Source: Embleya scabrispora (GTDB lineage: Bacteria > Actinomycetota > Actinomycetes > Streptomycetales > Streptomycetaceae). Taken from it: DNA of 64,000 nucleotides. The translations under genes and the position numbers were made by a program. The stretch is from positions 2,294,001 to 2,358,000 of the forward strand of contig NZ_MWQN01000001.1 of assembly GCF_002024165.1 (NCBI RefSeq), read 5' to 3'. Below the pieces are notes generated by a model. That model was not told the DNA's origin and made no database searches. It saw nothing but the letters and a program-made list of their open reading frames with translations. Position 1 is the stretch's first letter, and every line of letters begins with the position of its first letter. This document shows positions 15,886-24,841 of this stretch, piece by piece.

Positions 15886-16806
15886 TCACCAGTGGTTGCC
15901 CTCGTCCAGCGGCCCGCCGTACCACTGCTCGATCAGGTATCGGGCGATGGACAACGACCCGGGCGTCAACACCTCGCCCGTGTCCATCGCCTCCTTGAAC
16001 TCGGCGCGGGTGAACCAGCGGGCCTCGGCGATCTCCTCGCCGTCCACGTGCACCCTGTCGTCCACCGCATAGGCGAGGAAGCCCAGCATCAGGCTGGAGG
16101 GGAACGGCCACGGCTGGCTCGCCACGTAGGTGGTGGCCGACGTCACCACGCCGACCTCCTCGTGCAGCTCGCGCGCCACCGCCTGCTCCAGCGACTCGCC
16201 GGGCTCGACGAAGCCCGCGAAGGTGGACCAGCGCCGTTCGGGCCACTGCGGCTGGCGGCCGAGCAGGCAGCGGTCGTCCCGGTCGAGCACGAGCATGATC
16301 ACCGCCGGGTCGGTGCGCGGATAGTGCTCGGTGCCACAGGCCGGGCAGCGCCGCACGTGCCCGGCCGCGGCCGACTCGGTCGGCTGTCCGCAGCGGGCGC
16401 AGAATCGGTGCGTGCGATGCCAGTGGTGCAGCCCGGTGGCGTGCACGAGCAGCCCCGCGTCCCGGTCGTCGAGCAGCGTGCCCAACTCGCGCAGGCCGCC
16501 CTCGTGCCCGTCCTCGGCGGGCTCCGGCAACTTCTCGACGTCCACCGCGAAGTACGCCACCCCGGCCGCGTCGAGACCGAGCAACCGCCGCTCGCCCACC
16601 GGCGCGCTCGCCGCGTCGACCAGGACCAGGCGGGGTTCGCCCGCCTCGCCCGACCAGCGCGCCCGACCCTGCGCCAGGACCAGTACGCGCGTGTCGGGCC
16701 GCGCCCACGCCGCGTCCAGCCACGCCTGGTCCAGGCGGTGTTCGGACGCCCGGTCGAGCGCGGATCGGGCCAGTGCCTGCCCGGCGACGGGCTTGGGGCG
16801 GATCAA
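15886..16806 (-). CDS. nudC: NAD(+)/NADH pyrophosphatase NudC
   Basis: A 306-residue NudC. A zinc ribbon (CARCGQ and CPACG) precedes the Nudix box GFVEPGESLEQAVARELHEEVGV, quoted here as G-F-V-E-P-G-E through REL-EE-G, and the SQPWPFPSSLMLGF block is the NADH-specific SQPWPFPxS signature. It hydrolyses NADH to NMNH and AMP and can remove NAD caps from RNA in relatives. It starts with TTG at 16806, overlapping the stop of the M20 peptidase gene (TTGA) with GGAAGGA upstream, so the two are coupled. Confidence 0.92.
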   Translation of the reverse strand: MIRPKPVAGQALARSALDRASEHRLDQAWLDAAWARPDTRVLVLAQGRARWSGEAGEPRLVLVDAASAPVGERRLLGLDAAGVAYFAVDVEKLPEPAEDGHEGGLRELGTLLDDRDAGLLVHATGLHHWHRTHRFCARCGQPTESAAAGHVRRCPACGTEHYPRTDPAVIMLVLDRDDRCLLGRQPQWPERRWSTFAGFVEPGESLEQAVARELHEEVGVVTSATTYVASQPWPFPSSLMLGFLAYAVDDRVHVDGEEIAEARWFTRAEFKEAMDTGEVLTPGSLSIARYLIEQWYGGPLDEGNHW

Positions 16807-18233
16807 CGGTCGTCCTTCCCCGGCGCGGCGCCGCGCCGGCTCGCGGCAAGCTCTTCCCAGAGGTAGGCGGCGGCCTCCGCGCCCTTGAGCAGCAGCGGCT
16901 TCTCCACCTTCTCGTCGATCGAGTGCCAGCCGTCGTCGGGCAGCGAGACGCCCAGGAAGACCACCGGCGCGCGCAGCACGTCCTGGAGGTCCGCCTCCGG
17001 GCCGGAGCCGCCCTCGCGGGTGTACAGGATCTCGGTGTCGAACGCGCGACCCATCGCCCGCACCACCGCTTGCAGCGCGGGATGGTCGAGCGGGGTCAGG
17101 CAGGGCCGGACCCCGGTGCCGAAGTCCAGTTCGCAGCGGATCCCGGCGGGCACCCGCTCGCTCACCCACGCGCGCACGACACGCTCGATCTCCTCCGGGT
17201 CCTGCCGGTCCACCAGCCGGAACGACACCTTCGCGTGCGCCGAGGTGGGCACGATGGTCTTGCGGCCGGGGCCGATGTAGCCGCCCCAGATGCCGTTGAC
17301 CTCCGCCGTCGGGCGCGCCCACACCCGCTCCAGGGTGGTGTAGCCGGCCTCGCCGGCCGCCGCGCCGGACTTGGCGTTGCCCAACCACACGCTCTCGTCG
17401 AACGGCAGCTTGGCGAACGACTCCCGCTCGTACTCGGTGAGTTCGCCGACACCGGAGTGGAAGCCGGGAATGGCGACGTGTCCGCCCTCGTCGTGCAGCG
17501 CGGCGATCAGCCGGGCCAGCGCGGTCGCCGGGTTGGGCACCGCGCCGCCGAAGGAGCCGGAGTGGATGTCCGCGCTCGGACCGTGGAAGTCGATCTGCAC
17601 CTCGGCGAGACCGCGCATCCCGGTGCAGGTGCTGGGGGTGTCCGCCGCCCACATCCCGGTGTCGGAGACCACCACGACATCGCACGCGAGCCGGTCGCGG
17701 CGCTCGCGCAGCAGCGCCGCCAGGTGCGGCGAGCCGGACTCCTCCTCGCCCTCGACGATCAGCTTGAGATTCACCGCGGGGGTGGTACGCCCGGTCGCCG
17801 CCAGGTGCGCCCGCACCCCGAGCAGGTGGAACAGGACCTGCCCCTTGTCGTCCGCGGCACCGCGCGCGTACAGCCGGTCGCCGATGTCGGTCGGCTCGAA
17901 CGGCGGCGTGCTCCATCCGTCGGCGAGCGCCGCGGGCTGCACGTCGTGGTGCCCGTACACGAGCACCGTCGGCGCGTCGGGATCGGCGGAGGGCCACTCG
18001 GCGAACACGGCCGGCAGCCCGGGCGTCTCCCACACCTCGACGGTGGGGAAGCCGGCGTCGCGCAGCGCGCCGCCCAGCCACCACGCGCTGCGGGCGACGT
18101 CGGCCGCCGCCGCGGGGTCGCCGGAGATCGAGGGGATGGCCAGCCAGGCGCGCAGATCGGCGAGGAAGTCGTCGGCGTGGGCGCCTATGTATTCGACGAC
18201 GCCGCGGTCGGTGATGCTCATGGATTCGACCAT
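16803..18233 (-). CDS. M20 family dipeptidase
   Basis: A 476-residue M20 metallopeptidase. VYGHHDVQP carries the first metal ligand, GAADDKGQ the bridging Asp, and VEGEEESGS the catalytic Glu pair; a later lid domain contains HSGSFGG, and IPTREGGSGP-like YTREGGSGPEADL precedes the C-terminal HSIDEKV metal His. This order matches cytosolic dipeptidases of the ArgE/DapE/CNDP group. The substrate is not defined. ATG 18233 is used; an internal ATG at 18221 is possible. nudC overlaps its end. Confidence 0.88.
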   Translation of the reverse strand: MVESMSITDRGVVEYIGAHADDFLADLRAWLAIPSISGDPAAAADVARSAWWLGGALRDAGFPTVEVWETPGLPAVFAEWPSADPDAPTVLVYGHHDVQPAALADGWSTPPFEPTDIGDRLYARGAADDKGQVLFHLLGVRAHLAATGRTTPAVNLKLIVEGEEESGSPHLAALLRERRDRLACDVVVVSDTGMWAADTPSTCTGMRGLAEVQIDFHGPSADIHSGSFGGAVPNPATALARLIAALHDEGGHVAIPGFHSGVGELTEYERESFAKLPFDESVWLGNAKSGAAAGEAGYTTLERVWARPTAEVNGIWGGYIGPGRKTIVPTSAHAKVSFRLVDRQDPEEIERVVRAWVSERVPAGIRCELDFGTGVRPCLTPLDHPALQAVVRAMGRAFDTEILYTREGGSGPEADLQDVLRAPVVFLGVSLPDDGWHSIDEKVEKPLLLKGAEAAAYLWEELAASRRGAAPGKDDR

Positions 18234-18318
18234 ATGCCCGGCACCCGCGCGGGCGGCACGGGGTCGTCGCCGGACGGGAAAGCCCACGGCAGGGCGGCGG
18301 GCGGGTTACCGTCGGCCG

Positions 18319-19167
18319 ATGACCACGTTGCGTGTCGCGACCTTCAATCTCCTGCACGGCATGGATCTCGCCGACGGCGAGTCGGACCCGGATCGGCTGC
18401 GCGCCGCGCTGGCCGATCTGGACGCCGACATCGTGGCCCTGCAGGAGGTGGACCGGCACCAGGAGCGCTCCGGCGGCGCCGATCAGGCGGCGATCGCGGC
18501 CGAGGCGCTCGGGATGTCCCAGTGGCGCTTTCTGGCCTCGGTGCACGGCGTCCCGGCGCCGGTGTCCGGATGGACCGAGGAGCCCTCGGTACCGGGCGAG
18601 CGCCGGGTCTACGCGGCGGACGAGCGGGGCGAGGGCGGGCCCGGATACGGCATCGCGCTGCTGTCCCGGCTGCCGGTCTCGCGCTGGCGGGTCCGGCGCT
18701 TCCCCGCCGCGCCGCTGAGCCTGCCGCTGCGGGTGCAGGGCCGGCCCGGCCTGACCCGGGTGCCGGACGAGCCCCGGGGCGTGCTCGCGGCGGTGGTCGA
18801 GGGCCCGCACGGGCCGTTCACGGTGCTCGCGGCGCATCTGTCCTTCGTCCCCGGCTGGAACATCTCCCAGCTCGCCCGGATCCGCCGCTCCACCGCCGAC
18901 CTGCCCGGTCCACAACTGCTGCTCGGCGACTTCAACCTGCCCGGCCGGATCCCGCAGGCGGTGGTCGGCCGGCGCGGACGCGGCGCCGGCGCGGTGCGCT
19001 GGCGCTCGCTGGCCCGGGTGCCCACCTACCCCTCGTACCACCCGCGGGTCCAGTTCGACCACGTGCTCGGACACGGCATCGGCCCCGAGGCGGTGCGCCG
19101 CACCGAGGCGGTCCGCCTCGGCGTCTCCGACCACTGCGCCCTGGTGGTCGAGGTGAAGGTGGGCTGA
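18319..19167 (+). CDS. endonuclease/exonuclease/phosphatase family protein
   Basis: A 282-residue EEP-fold hydrolase. Motifs in order: ATFNLLHG (about 6-13), IVALQEVD with the metal-binding Glu (about 40-47), LAAHLS, LLGDFNLPG with catalytic Asp/Asn (about 200), and GVSDHCALVVEV with the terminal His. Members cleave phosphodiesters in DNA, RNA or phospholipids. There is no signal peptide, so a cytosolic phosphodiesterase is likely. The gene is divergent from the M20 peptidase gene and nearly abuts the convergent SpoIIE-type phosphatase gene (11 nt). Confidence 0.87.
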   Translation: MTTLRVATFNLLHGMDLADGESDPDRLRAALADLDADIVALQEVDRHQERSGGADQAAIAAEALGMSQWRFLASVHGVPAPVSGWTEEPSVPGERRVYAADERGEGGPGYGIALLSRLPVSRWRVRRFPAAPLSLPLRVQGRPGLTRVPDEPRGVLAAVVEGPHGPFTVLAAHLSFVPGWNISQLARIRRSTADLPGPQLLLGDFNLPGRIPQAVVGRRGRGAGAVRWRSLARVPTYPSYHPRVQFDHVLGHGIGPEAVRRTEAVRLGVSDHCALVVEVKVG

Positions 19168-19178
19168 GCGCGGCGGGG

Positions 19179-20420
19179 TCAGGCGCTGAGCCGGGCGCCG
19201 CGCAACTCGTCGTGGCGGGCCACCACCGGGGTGTACTCCAGGAGCACCATCGCCGCGTCGTCCTGGAGCGGTCGGCCCACGTGTCGCTGCACGTCGGCCT
19301 CCAGCCGGTCGAGGGTGTCCTCCACCCCGGGCAGCGAGTCCGGCGCCCGATCGGGCAGCGGATAGAACTCGCCGGCCGGGTTGCGCGCCTCGATGATGCC
19401 GTCGGTGTACAGCAGCAGCCGGTCCCGCGGCAGCAGCGGCACCCGCAACACCGGCAGGTCGAGCCGGCGCAGGTCCATGATGCCCAGCGGCGGGGTCGGG
19501 GTCGGCGGGTCCAGCGGCTCCGCGTGCGCCGCGCGCAGCAGCAGCGGCGCGGGGTGGCCGCAGTTGAGGATGTCCACGCACGCGGGCTCCGGCGGGAAAC
19601 CGAGCAGGATCAGCGTGACGAACTCCTCGTCGTTCTCGCCGAGTCGCCGCTCCAGGCTGGCCGAGAGTCGGCGGGCCACGCCGGGCAGGTCCGGCTCCTC
19701 GTAGGCCGCCTCGCGGAACGCGCTGAGCACGGCGGCGGCGGTGCGCACCGCGCCGAGGCCCTTGCCCCGCACGTCGCCGATCGCCACGCGGATGCCGAAC
19801 GGCGTGGGCACCACTTCGTACAGGTCACCGCCGATCCGCGCCTCGGCCGCCGCCGCGCGGTAGCGCACGCCGACGGTGAGCGGGCCCACCGTGCCGGGCA
19901 CCTGGGGCAGCAGCACCTCCTGGGCCGCCTCGGCCACGCTGCGCACCTCCTCGATGGTGCGCTCCTGGCGCATGCGCACGTGGACGCCCAGCCACGCGGT
20001 GGTGGTCACCAGCGCGACCGAGAGCAGCGTGACGTACGGTTCGCCGCCGCCCCGGCCCTGGCCGAGCGCGGCCAGCGCCACCGAGACCACGGCCGCGACG
20101 CCGCCGGTGATCAGCGGGCCGCGCGGCGCCGTCTGGGTGAGCCCGGACAGCGCCGGCGCCACCGCGAGCAGCGGACCCACGTGCACGTTCTCCGGGGTCG
20201 CGGCGGCCAGCACGACCACCGCGAGGATCACCAGGAAGGGCAGCAGGCGCAGAATCAGGCCGATCACCGGCAGCAGTGGACGATCACCCGCAACGCCGAC
20301 GAGCCGCAGCGCCCGTCTCGTCTGTGCTGTTCCGCGCACCGGTGCCGTTTCCCGTCCCGTTCGAAGTCCGCCGTCGTGTCGATCCTCATAAACCATACGA
20401 GTGTCGGAATCCGGCCGCAT
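19179..20420 (-). CDS. membrane-anchored PP2C/SpoIIE-type serine phosphatase
   Basis: A 413-residue protein. The N-terminal region has three to four membrane segments (about 55-150), then a linker helix (RTIEEVRSVAEAAQEVLLP) and a PPM/SpoIIE phosphatase domain with metal-binding GGDLYEV (about 215), GDVRGKG, LNCGHPAPLL, LYTDGIIEARN and a final QDDAAMVLLEY. Such RsbU-like proteins dephosphorylate anti-anti-sigma factors in streptomycetes. ATG 20420 has GAGG 8 nt upstream. No anti-sigma or STAS gene is adjacent, so the partner is unknown. Confidence 0.88.
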   Translation of the reverse strand: MRPDSDTRMVYEDRHDGGLRTGRETAPVRGTAQTRRALRLVGVAGDRPLLPVIGLILRLLPFLVILAVVVLAAATPENVHVGPLLAVAPALSGLTQTAPRGPLITGGVAAVVSVALAALGQGRGGGEPYVTLLSVALVTTTAWLGVHVRMRQERTIEEVRSVAEAAQEVLLPQVPGTVGPLTVGVRYRAAAAEARIGGDLYEVVPTPFGIRVAIGDVRGKGLGAVRTAAAVLSAFREAAYEEPDLPGVARRLSASLERRLGENDEEFVTLILLGFPPEPACVDILNCGHPAPLLLRAAHAEPLDPPTPTPPLGIMDLRRLDLPVLRVPLLPRDRLLLYTDGIIEARNPAGEFYPLPDRAPDSLPGVEDTLDRLEADVQRHVGRPLQDDAAMVLLEYTPVVARHDELRGARLSA

Positions 20421-20455
20421 CGGCCCATCCTCACCGTTGCCGGGTTTCCTCCGGA

Positions 20456-23400
20456 TCAACGGGCCGGATCGTCGCCCGGTTCATCGGCTTCCAGGAACAA
20501 CTGTTCCAATTCGTCCCGGCCGGGCAGGCCCCTGGGCCGGACGAGTTCCCCGGAGCGCACGTAGAGGAAGGCGGCCGATACCCGCTCCAGTGGCACGTCG
20601 GCGTATTCGGCCCAGGCCAGCCGGTAGACGGCGAGCTGGAGCGGGTCCGCGTCGTGGACCCGGTTGGTCTTCCAGTCGACCACCTCGAACCCGTCGCCCT
20701 CGCGGTAGACCGCGTCGATCCGGCCGCGCACGATCCGACCGCCCAGGAACAGCTGGAAGGGCGCCTCGACCCGGTGCGGGGCACGCCGACCGTAGGGCGT
20801 GCGCAGGAACGCCTCCTGGAGGGCGAGCAGATCGGCCTCGTCGGTGATCTCCTCGTCGGCCGCGCCCGGCAGGTCGTCGGGTTCGAGCAGCGGGCGCTCG
20901 CCGAACAGCGACTCGACCCAGGCGTGGAAGCGGGTGCCGCGCCGGGCCGCCGGGGCGGGCGGGCGCGGCATCGGCCGGGCCAGCTCGCGCGCGAGCCCGT
21001 CGGGGTCGTTGGACAGGCGCAACATCTGGGACGCGGTCAGCGTCGCGGGCAGCGGCACCTCGCGCACCCCGGACCGGCCGCGGCGCAGTTCCTCGGCCAG
21101 CCGGATCAGGTCCCGGTCCCACGACTCGATCAGGGCCAGCTCGTCCGGGGTCGGCCCCGGGTGCGACCCCGGCGCCGGGCCCTCCACCGCGGGGTGCCCG
21201 GCCCGCACCTCGTCCGTGTGCTCGGCGGCGTCGTCGTGATCGGGCGAGGGCACCGGCGGCACCGAGGCACCGGGGTCGGGCTCGGGGCCCGGGTCGACCG
21301 GCGGCGGGGGCTCCTCCTCCGGCGGCGGCGCGTCCTGCTCCGGGTCGACCGGGACATACGCCTCGTAGGCCTCGACGGGCATCTGCTCGCCGTCCCCCCG
21401 GACCGGCCCGAATTCCGGCTCCACCGACGGGTGCTCGGCCGCGTGGTCGACCCGGCGCGACGCCTCGCGCCGGGCCAGTTCCGCGAGTACGGCGTCGGCC
21501 GCCCGGCGGCGCTCGATCAGCGCGGTCGTATCCAGCGGCAGCGGCCAGGCGTGCTCGACGACGTCGGCCAGGTGCGGATTGGCCGACTCGGCGGGCTCGG
21601 GCGTCCACACCTCGACCGTGCCGTTGCCCGCCAGGCAGTGGTCGCGCAGTCGGGTGAGGAAGTCGGACGGGCCGCGCGGCTTCTTCTGGGTCGGGCCCCA
21701 CCAGTGTCCGGACCCGATCAGGAGTTGTTTGGGCCGGGTGAAGGTGACGTAGCCCAGGCGCAGTTCCTCGGTCTCCTGGTGCGCGCGCATCGCCGCGTCG
21801 AACGCCTTGAAGCCCTTGGGGGTCAGGTCGGGCAACACCGCGAGCGCGGCGGCGTCGCCGCGCAGCGGGTGCGGCAGGGCCCGGCCGTTGGTGATCCACT
21901 TGGTCTGCGTGCGCACGCTCGGGAAGACGCCGTCGATCAGTCCGGGGACGGCGACCACCTCCCACTCCAGGCCCTTGGACTTGTGCGCGGTCAGCACCTT
22001 CACCGAGTCGCCGGCCGTGGGCAGGCTGCCGTCCAGGCCCTTGTCATGCTCGGCGGCGGTGCGCAGGAAGGCCAGGAACGCGGTGAGCGAGGGGTCGCCG
22101 TCCAGGTCGGCGAAACCCGCCGCGACGTCCAGGAACGTGTGCAGCGTCTCCCGGCGGCGCGCGGCCAGCGCACCCGGCGAGGCGGACAGCTCGACCTCCA
22201 GGCCGGTGCCCGCGAGCACCCGGTGCAGCAGGTCCATCAGCGGCTCGCCCAGGTGCCGGCGCAGATCGCGGATCTCGGTGGCCATCCGGGCGAACCGGCG
22301 GCGGGCCTCGGCGGAGAACGGGTACTGCTCGCCCGGGTCGGCGAGCGCGTCGGAGAGCGAGACCACCTCGGTCGGGTCGATCCCGGCCACCGCCTCCTCC
22401 AGACGAGCGTCGGCGTCGTCTGCGCCCGCCCGCTCGACCCGGACCAGTTCGGCCGCCCGGCGGCCGAGCAGGGCCAGGTCGCGCGGCCCGATCCGCCAGC
22501 GGGGCCCGGCGAGCAGGCGCACCAGCGCGGAGTTGGCCGTCGGGTCGTCCAGCACCTCGCAGGTCGCCACCAGGTCGGCCACCTCGGGCAGGTGCAGCAG
22601 CCCGGACAGCCCGACCACCTCGACGGGGATGTCGCGCCGCACCAGGGCGGCGTGGATGTCCGCGAAGTCGGCGGCGGTGCGGGCGAGCACCGCGACGTCA
22701 CCGGCGGTGATCGGGGCGCCGTTCTTGTCCAGGACGGTGCCGATCGCGGTGCCGATCCGCTCCGCGAGCCAGTCGATCTCCTCGGCGTGGGTGGGCAGCA
22801 GCGCGGCGACCGTCCGGCCCTCGTGCTCGGCGCCGGGCCCCGCGCGCAGCGCCTCCACGCCGCTTTCGGGGGTGCGCAGCGGCGCCGACAGGTCGTTGGC
22901 GAAGCTCAGGATCCGGCCGCCGCTGCGCCGGTTCTCGGAGAGCGAGTAGCGGGCGGCGGGGCTGCCGTCGCGGTGCGGGAAGTGCACCGGGAACTCGTGG
23001 ATGTTGGCCACCGACGCACCGCGCCAGCCGTAGATGGCCTGGCACGGGTCGCCGACCGCGGTGACCGGGTGGCCGAGCCCGAACAGGCCCTGGAGCAGCA
23101 CGCGTTGCGCGACCGAGGTGTCCTGGTACTCGTCCAGGAGCACCACCCGGTAGGTGTCGCGCAGGATCTCGCCGACCTCGGGCCGCTCGCCGGCGATCCG
23201 GGCGGCGTAGGCGATCTGGTCGCCGAAGTCGAGCAGGTCGCGGCCGCTCTTGGCGCGCGCGTACGCGTCGACCAATCGGGCCAGGTCGAGCCGGTTGCGC
23301 GCCGCGTCGGCGGCCTTGCGGGCGGCGGCGGAGGGTTTGGCGGCGGCCTCCACCTCGGCCACGAAGGCCCGGTCCCACTCCCGGAGCTCCTCGATCGACA

Positions 23401-23935
23401 CCAGGTGCTCGGCCAACTCGCCGCCCAGGTGCAGTACGGCGGCGACCACGTCGGGCAGTCGGCCGGTGAGCGTGGGGAAGGGGCCGCGGGCGGTGCGCGC
23501 GGCCCGGGCGGCGAGCTGGAAGCGGGTCGCGTCGGCGAGCAGCCGGGCCGAGGGCTCCAGGCCGATCCGCAGGCCGTGCTCCTGGAGGAGGCGGCCGGCG
23601 AACGCGTGATACGTGGACACGGTCGGCTCGCCGGCGTCCTCGTCGGCGGGGATCTCGCCGCCGCGCAGTTGCCCGATCGCCTTGCGCACCCGCTGGGCCA
23701 GTTCGCCGGCGGCCTTGTTGGTGAAGGTGAGCCCGAGCACCTGGTCGGGCCGGACCTGTCCGGTGCCCACCAGCCACACCACGCGGGCGGTCATCACCGT
23801 GGTCTTGCCCGACCCGGCCCCGGCCACGATCACGCCCGGCGCGAGCGGCGCGAGCACCGCGTCCAGCTGCTCCGGGGTGAAGGGGATCCCGAGCAGCCGA
23901 CACAGGTCGTCCGGGTCGGTCAGTACGGCGTGCAC
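20456..23935 (-). CDS. adnB: AdnB-type helicase-nuclease subunit
   Basis: A 1159-residue UvrD-like motor fused to a C-terminal RecB-type nuclease. The Walker A is AGAGSGKT (about 38-45), Walker B VLLDEYQDTS, and the nuclease motif EVVDWKTNRVHDADPLQLAVYR (Asp-X-Lys and QxxxY) lies near the end. A Pro/Glu/Asp-rich insertion (about 860-915) separates the domains. Together with AdnA it forms the actinobacterial end-resection complex that replaces RecBCD/AddAB. The start is GTG 23935. It is not directly adjacent to adnA: a lipoprotein gene and a hairpin intervene, so it may have its own promoter. Confidence 0.85.
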   Translation of the reverse strand: MHAVLTDPDDLCRLLGIPFTPEQLDAVLAPLAPGVIVAGAGSGKTTVMTARVVWLVGTGQVRPDQVLGLTFTNKAAGELAQRVRKAIGQLRGGEIPADEDAGEPTVSTYHAFAGRLLQEHGLRIGLEPSARLLADATRFQLAARAARTARGPFPTLTGRLPDVVAAVLHLGGELAEHLVSIEELREWDRAFVAEVEAAAKPSAAARKAADAARNRLDLARLVDAYARAKSGRDLLDFGDQIAYAARIAGERPEVGEILRDTYRVVLLDEYQDTSVAQRVLLQGLFGLGHPVTAVGDPCQAIYGWRGASVANIHEFPVHFPHRDGSPAARYSLSENRRSGGRILSFANDLSAPLRTPESGVEALRAGPGAEHEGRTVAALLPTHAEEIDWLAERIGTAIGTVLDKNGAPITAGDVAVLARTAADFADIHAALVRRDIPVEVVGLSGLLHLPEVADLVATCEVLDDPTANSALVRLLAGPRWRIGPRDLALLGRRAAELVRVERAGADDADARLEEAVAGIDPTEVVSLSDALADPGEQYPFSAEARRRFARMATEIRDLRRHLGEPLMDLLHRVLAGTGLEVELSASPGALAARRRETLHTFLDVAAGFADLDGDPSLTAFLAFLRTAAEHDKGLDGSLPTAGDSVKVLTAHKSKGLEWEVVAVPGLIDGVFPSVRTQTKWITNGRALPHPLRGDAAALAVLPDLTPKGFKAFDAAMRAHQETEELRLGYVTFTRPKQLLIGSGHWWGPTQKKPRGPSDFLTRLRDHCLAGNGTVEVWTPEPAESANPHLADVVEHAWPLPLDTTALIERRRAADAVLAELARREASRRVDHAAEHPSVEPEFGPVRGDGEQMPVEAYEAYVPVDPEQDAPPPEEEPPPPVDPGPEPDPGASVPPVPSPDHDDAAEHTDEVRAGHPAVEGPAPGSHPGPTPDELALIESWDRDLIRLAEELRRGRSGVREVPLPATLTASQMLRLSNDPDGLARELARPMPRPPAPAARRGTRFHAWVESLFGERPLLEPDDLPGAADEEITDEADLLALQEAFLRTPYGRRAPHRVEAPFQLFLGGRIVRGRIDAVYREGDGFEVVDWKTNRVHDADPLQLAVYRLAWAEYADVPLERVSAAFLYVRSGELVRPRGLPGRDELEQLFLEADEPGDDPAR

Positions 23936-23948
23936 CGAGGAAGACTAG

Positions 23949-23983
23949 CCCCGCACGGCGACAGGGACGGTCGCGGTGCGGGG
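23949..23983 (-). terminator. hairpin between lipoprotein gene and adnB
   Basis: Outer arms CCCCGCAC (23949-23956) and GTGCGGGG (23976-23983) with an inner GCGAC/GTCGC pairing. It follows the lipoprotein stop by about 25 nt and precedes adnB by 14 nt; it could end the lipoprotein transcript or only weakly attenuate read-through into adnB. Confidence 0.5.
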
Positions 23984-24008
23984 CCGGTGCCTCGGTGGGG
24001 TGCGCCGG

Positions 24009-24722
24009 TCAGGCGTCCTTGAACTGACCCTTCAGGTCTTCCTTGGTGAACGACTCGGCGGGAGCGGTGGGCTCGCACTTCTGCTTGCCCTTGGTGAACT
24101 TCGCCGTGGCGTTGTTGCTGCCCTCCGACTTGACCATGAAGGGGTAGGGCTTGCCCTTCTCCTGCACGTAGAGGGTGGTGGTGTCGCCGTCCTCGTCCTT
24201 CTTGCTGAGCGGGATCACCTTCACGCCGTCGATCTTGACCGGCTCACCCTTGGTCACCCCGTCGGTGGAGCCGTCGAAGAAGTCGGTCATGGACGAGACG
24301 CCGTCGTCCTCCTCGTCCACGGGGGACTTCAGGTACTTGCCGGCCATCTTCGCCACGACCTCGTCGAGCACGCCCTCCGGCACGAACTCGCTCATGACCA
24401 TCTTCCAGAAGGGCGCCTCGGCCTTCATGTACTGGTCCTTGCCGATGAAGATCACCTCGACGCGGTTGCCGTCGATCGTCATCGTGCCCTGCATGTCCGC
24501 ACCGCTGCGGATGCACAGGTCCATCTCCATCTTCGTTTCCTCGTCCTGCCCGCTGCCGACCATCTTGAAGTCGGGGACCGACTTGAGCAGTCGCTGCGCC
24601 TCGTCGGCCAACGCCTTGGCGTCGGTGCCCGCGTTCGACTTCTGCTCCGAACCGCCACAGGCGGTCAGGCCGAGGGCGAGGGCGACGACGGGGACGATCG
24701 CGGCCATGCGTGAAGTGCGCAC
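24009..24722 (-). CDS. lipoprotein (LppX/LprG-like size), function unknown
   Basis: A 237-residue secreted lipoprotein. The N-terminus VRTSRMAAIVPVVALALGLTACGG is a signal peptide with the lipobox LTAC (lipidated Cys about residue 23). The mature part is rich in Lys, Asp and Glu with alternating strand patterns (GTMTIDGNRVEVIFIGKDQY, DGDTTTLYVQEKGKPYPF), resembling actinobacterial LppX/LprAFG-like beta-sheet lipoproteins. GTG 24722 has AAGGAG 4 nt upstream. It lies between adnA (119 nt upstream) and adnB. A link to DNA repair is unlikely; the position is probably incidental. Confidence 0.8.
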   Translation of the reverse strand: MRTSRMAAIVPVVALALGLTACGGSEQKSNAGTDAKALADEAQRLLKSVPDFKMVGSGQDEETKMEMDLCIRSGADMQGTMTIDGNRVEVIFIGKDQYMKAEAPFWKMVMSEFVPEGVLDEVVAKMAGKYLKSPVDEEDDGVSSMTDFFDGSTDGVTKGEPVKIDGVKVIPLSKKDEDGDTTTLYVQEKGKPYPFMVKSEGSNNATAKFTKGKQKCEPTAPAESFTKEDLKGQFKDA

Positions 24723-24841
24723 GAAACTCCTTGATGCGGGACCGGAACCCGGGAGCGGGGTTCCTGCGCACGAGTATGGCGATGGCAAAATCCGCACGTC
24801 CCACCACCCCCGCCCGGTATCGCCGGGCAGCGGCGATCCGG

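Noticed and set aside
16773-24022. Very long plus-strand open frames opposite nudC, the M20 peptidase, the phosphatase and adnB
   Set aside because: They are antisense shadows produced by high GC at codon thirds; translations are Arg/Gly/Ala/Pro-rich without motifs, while the minus-strand genes carry clear signatures.
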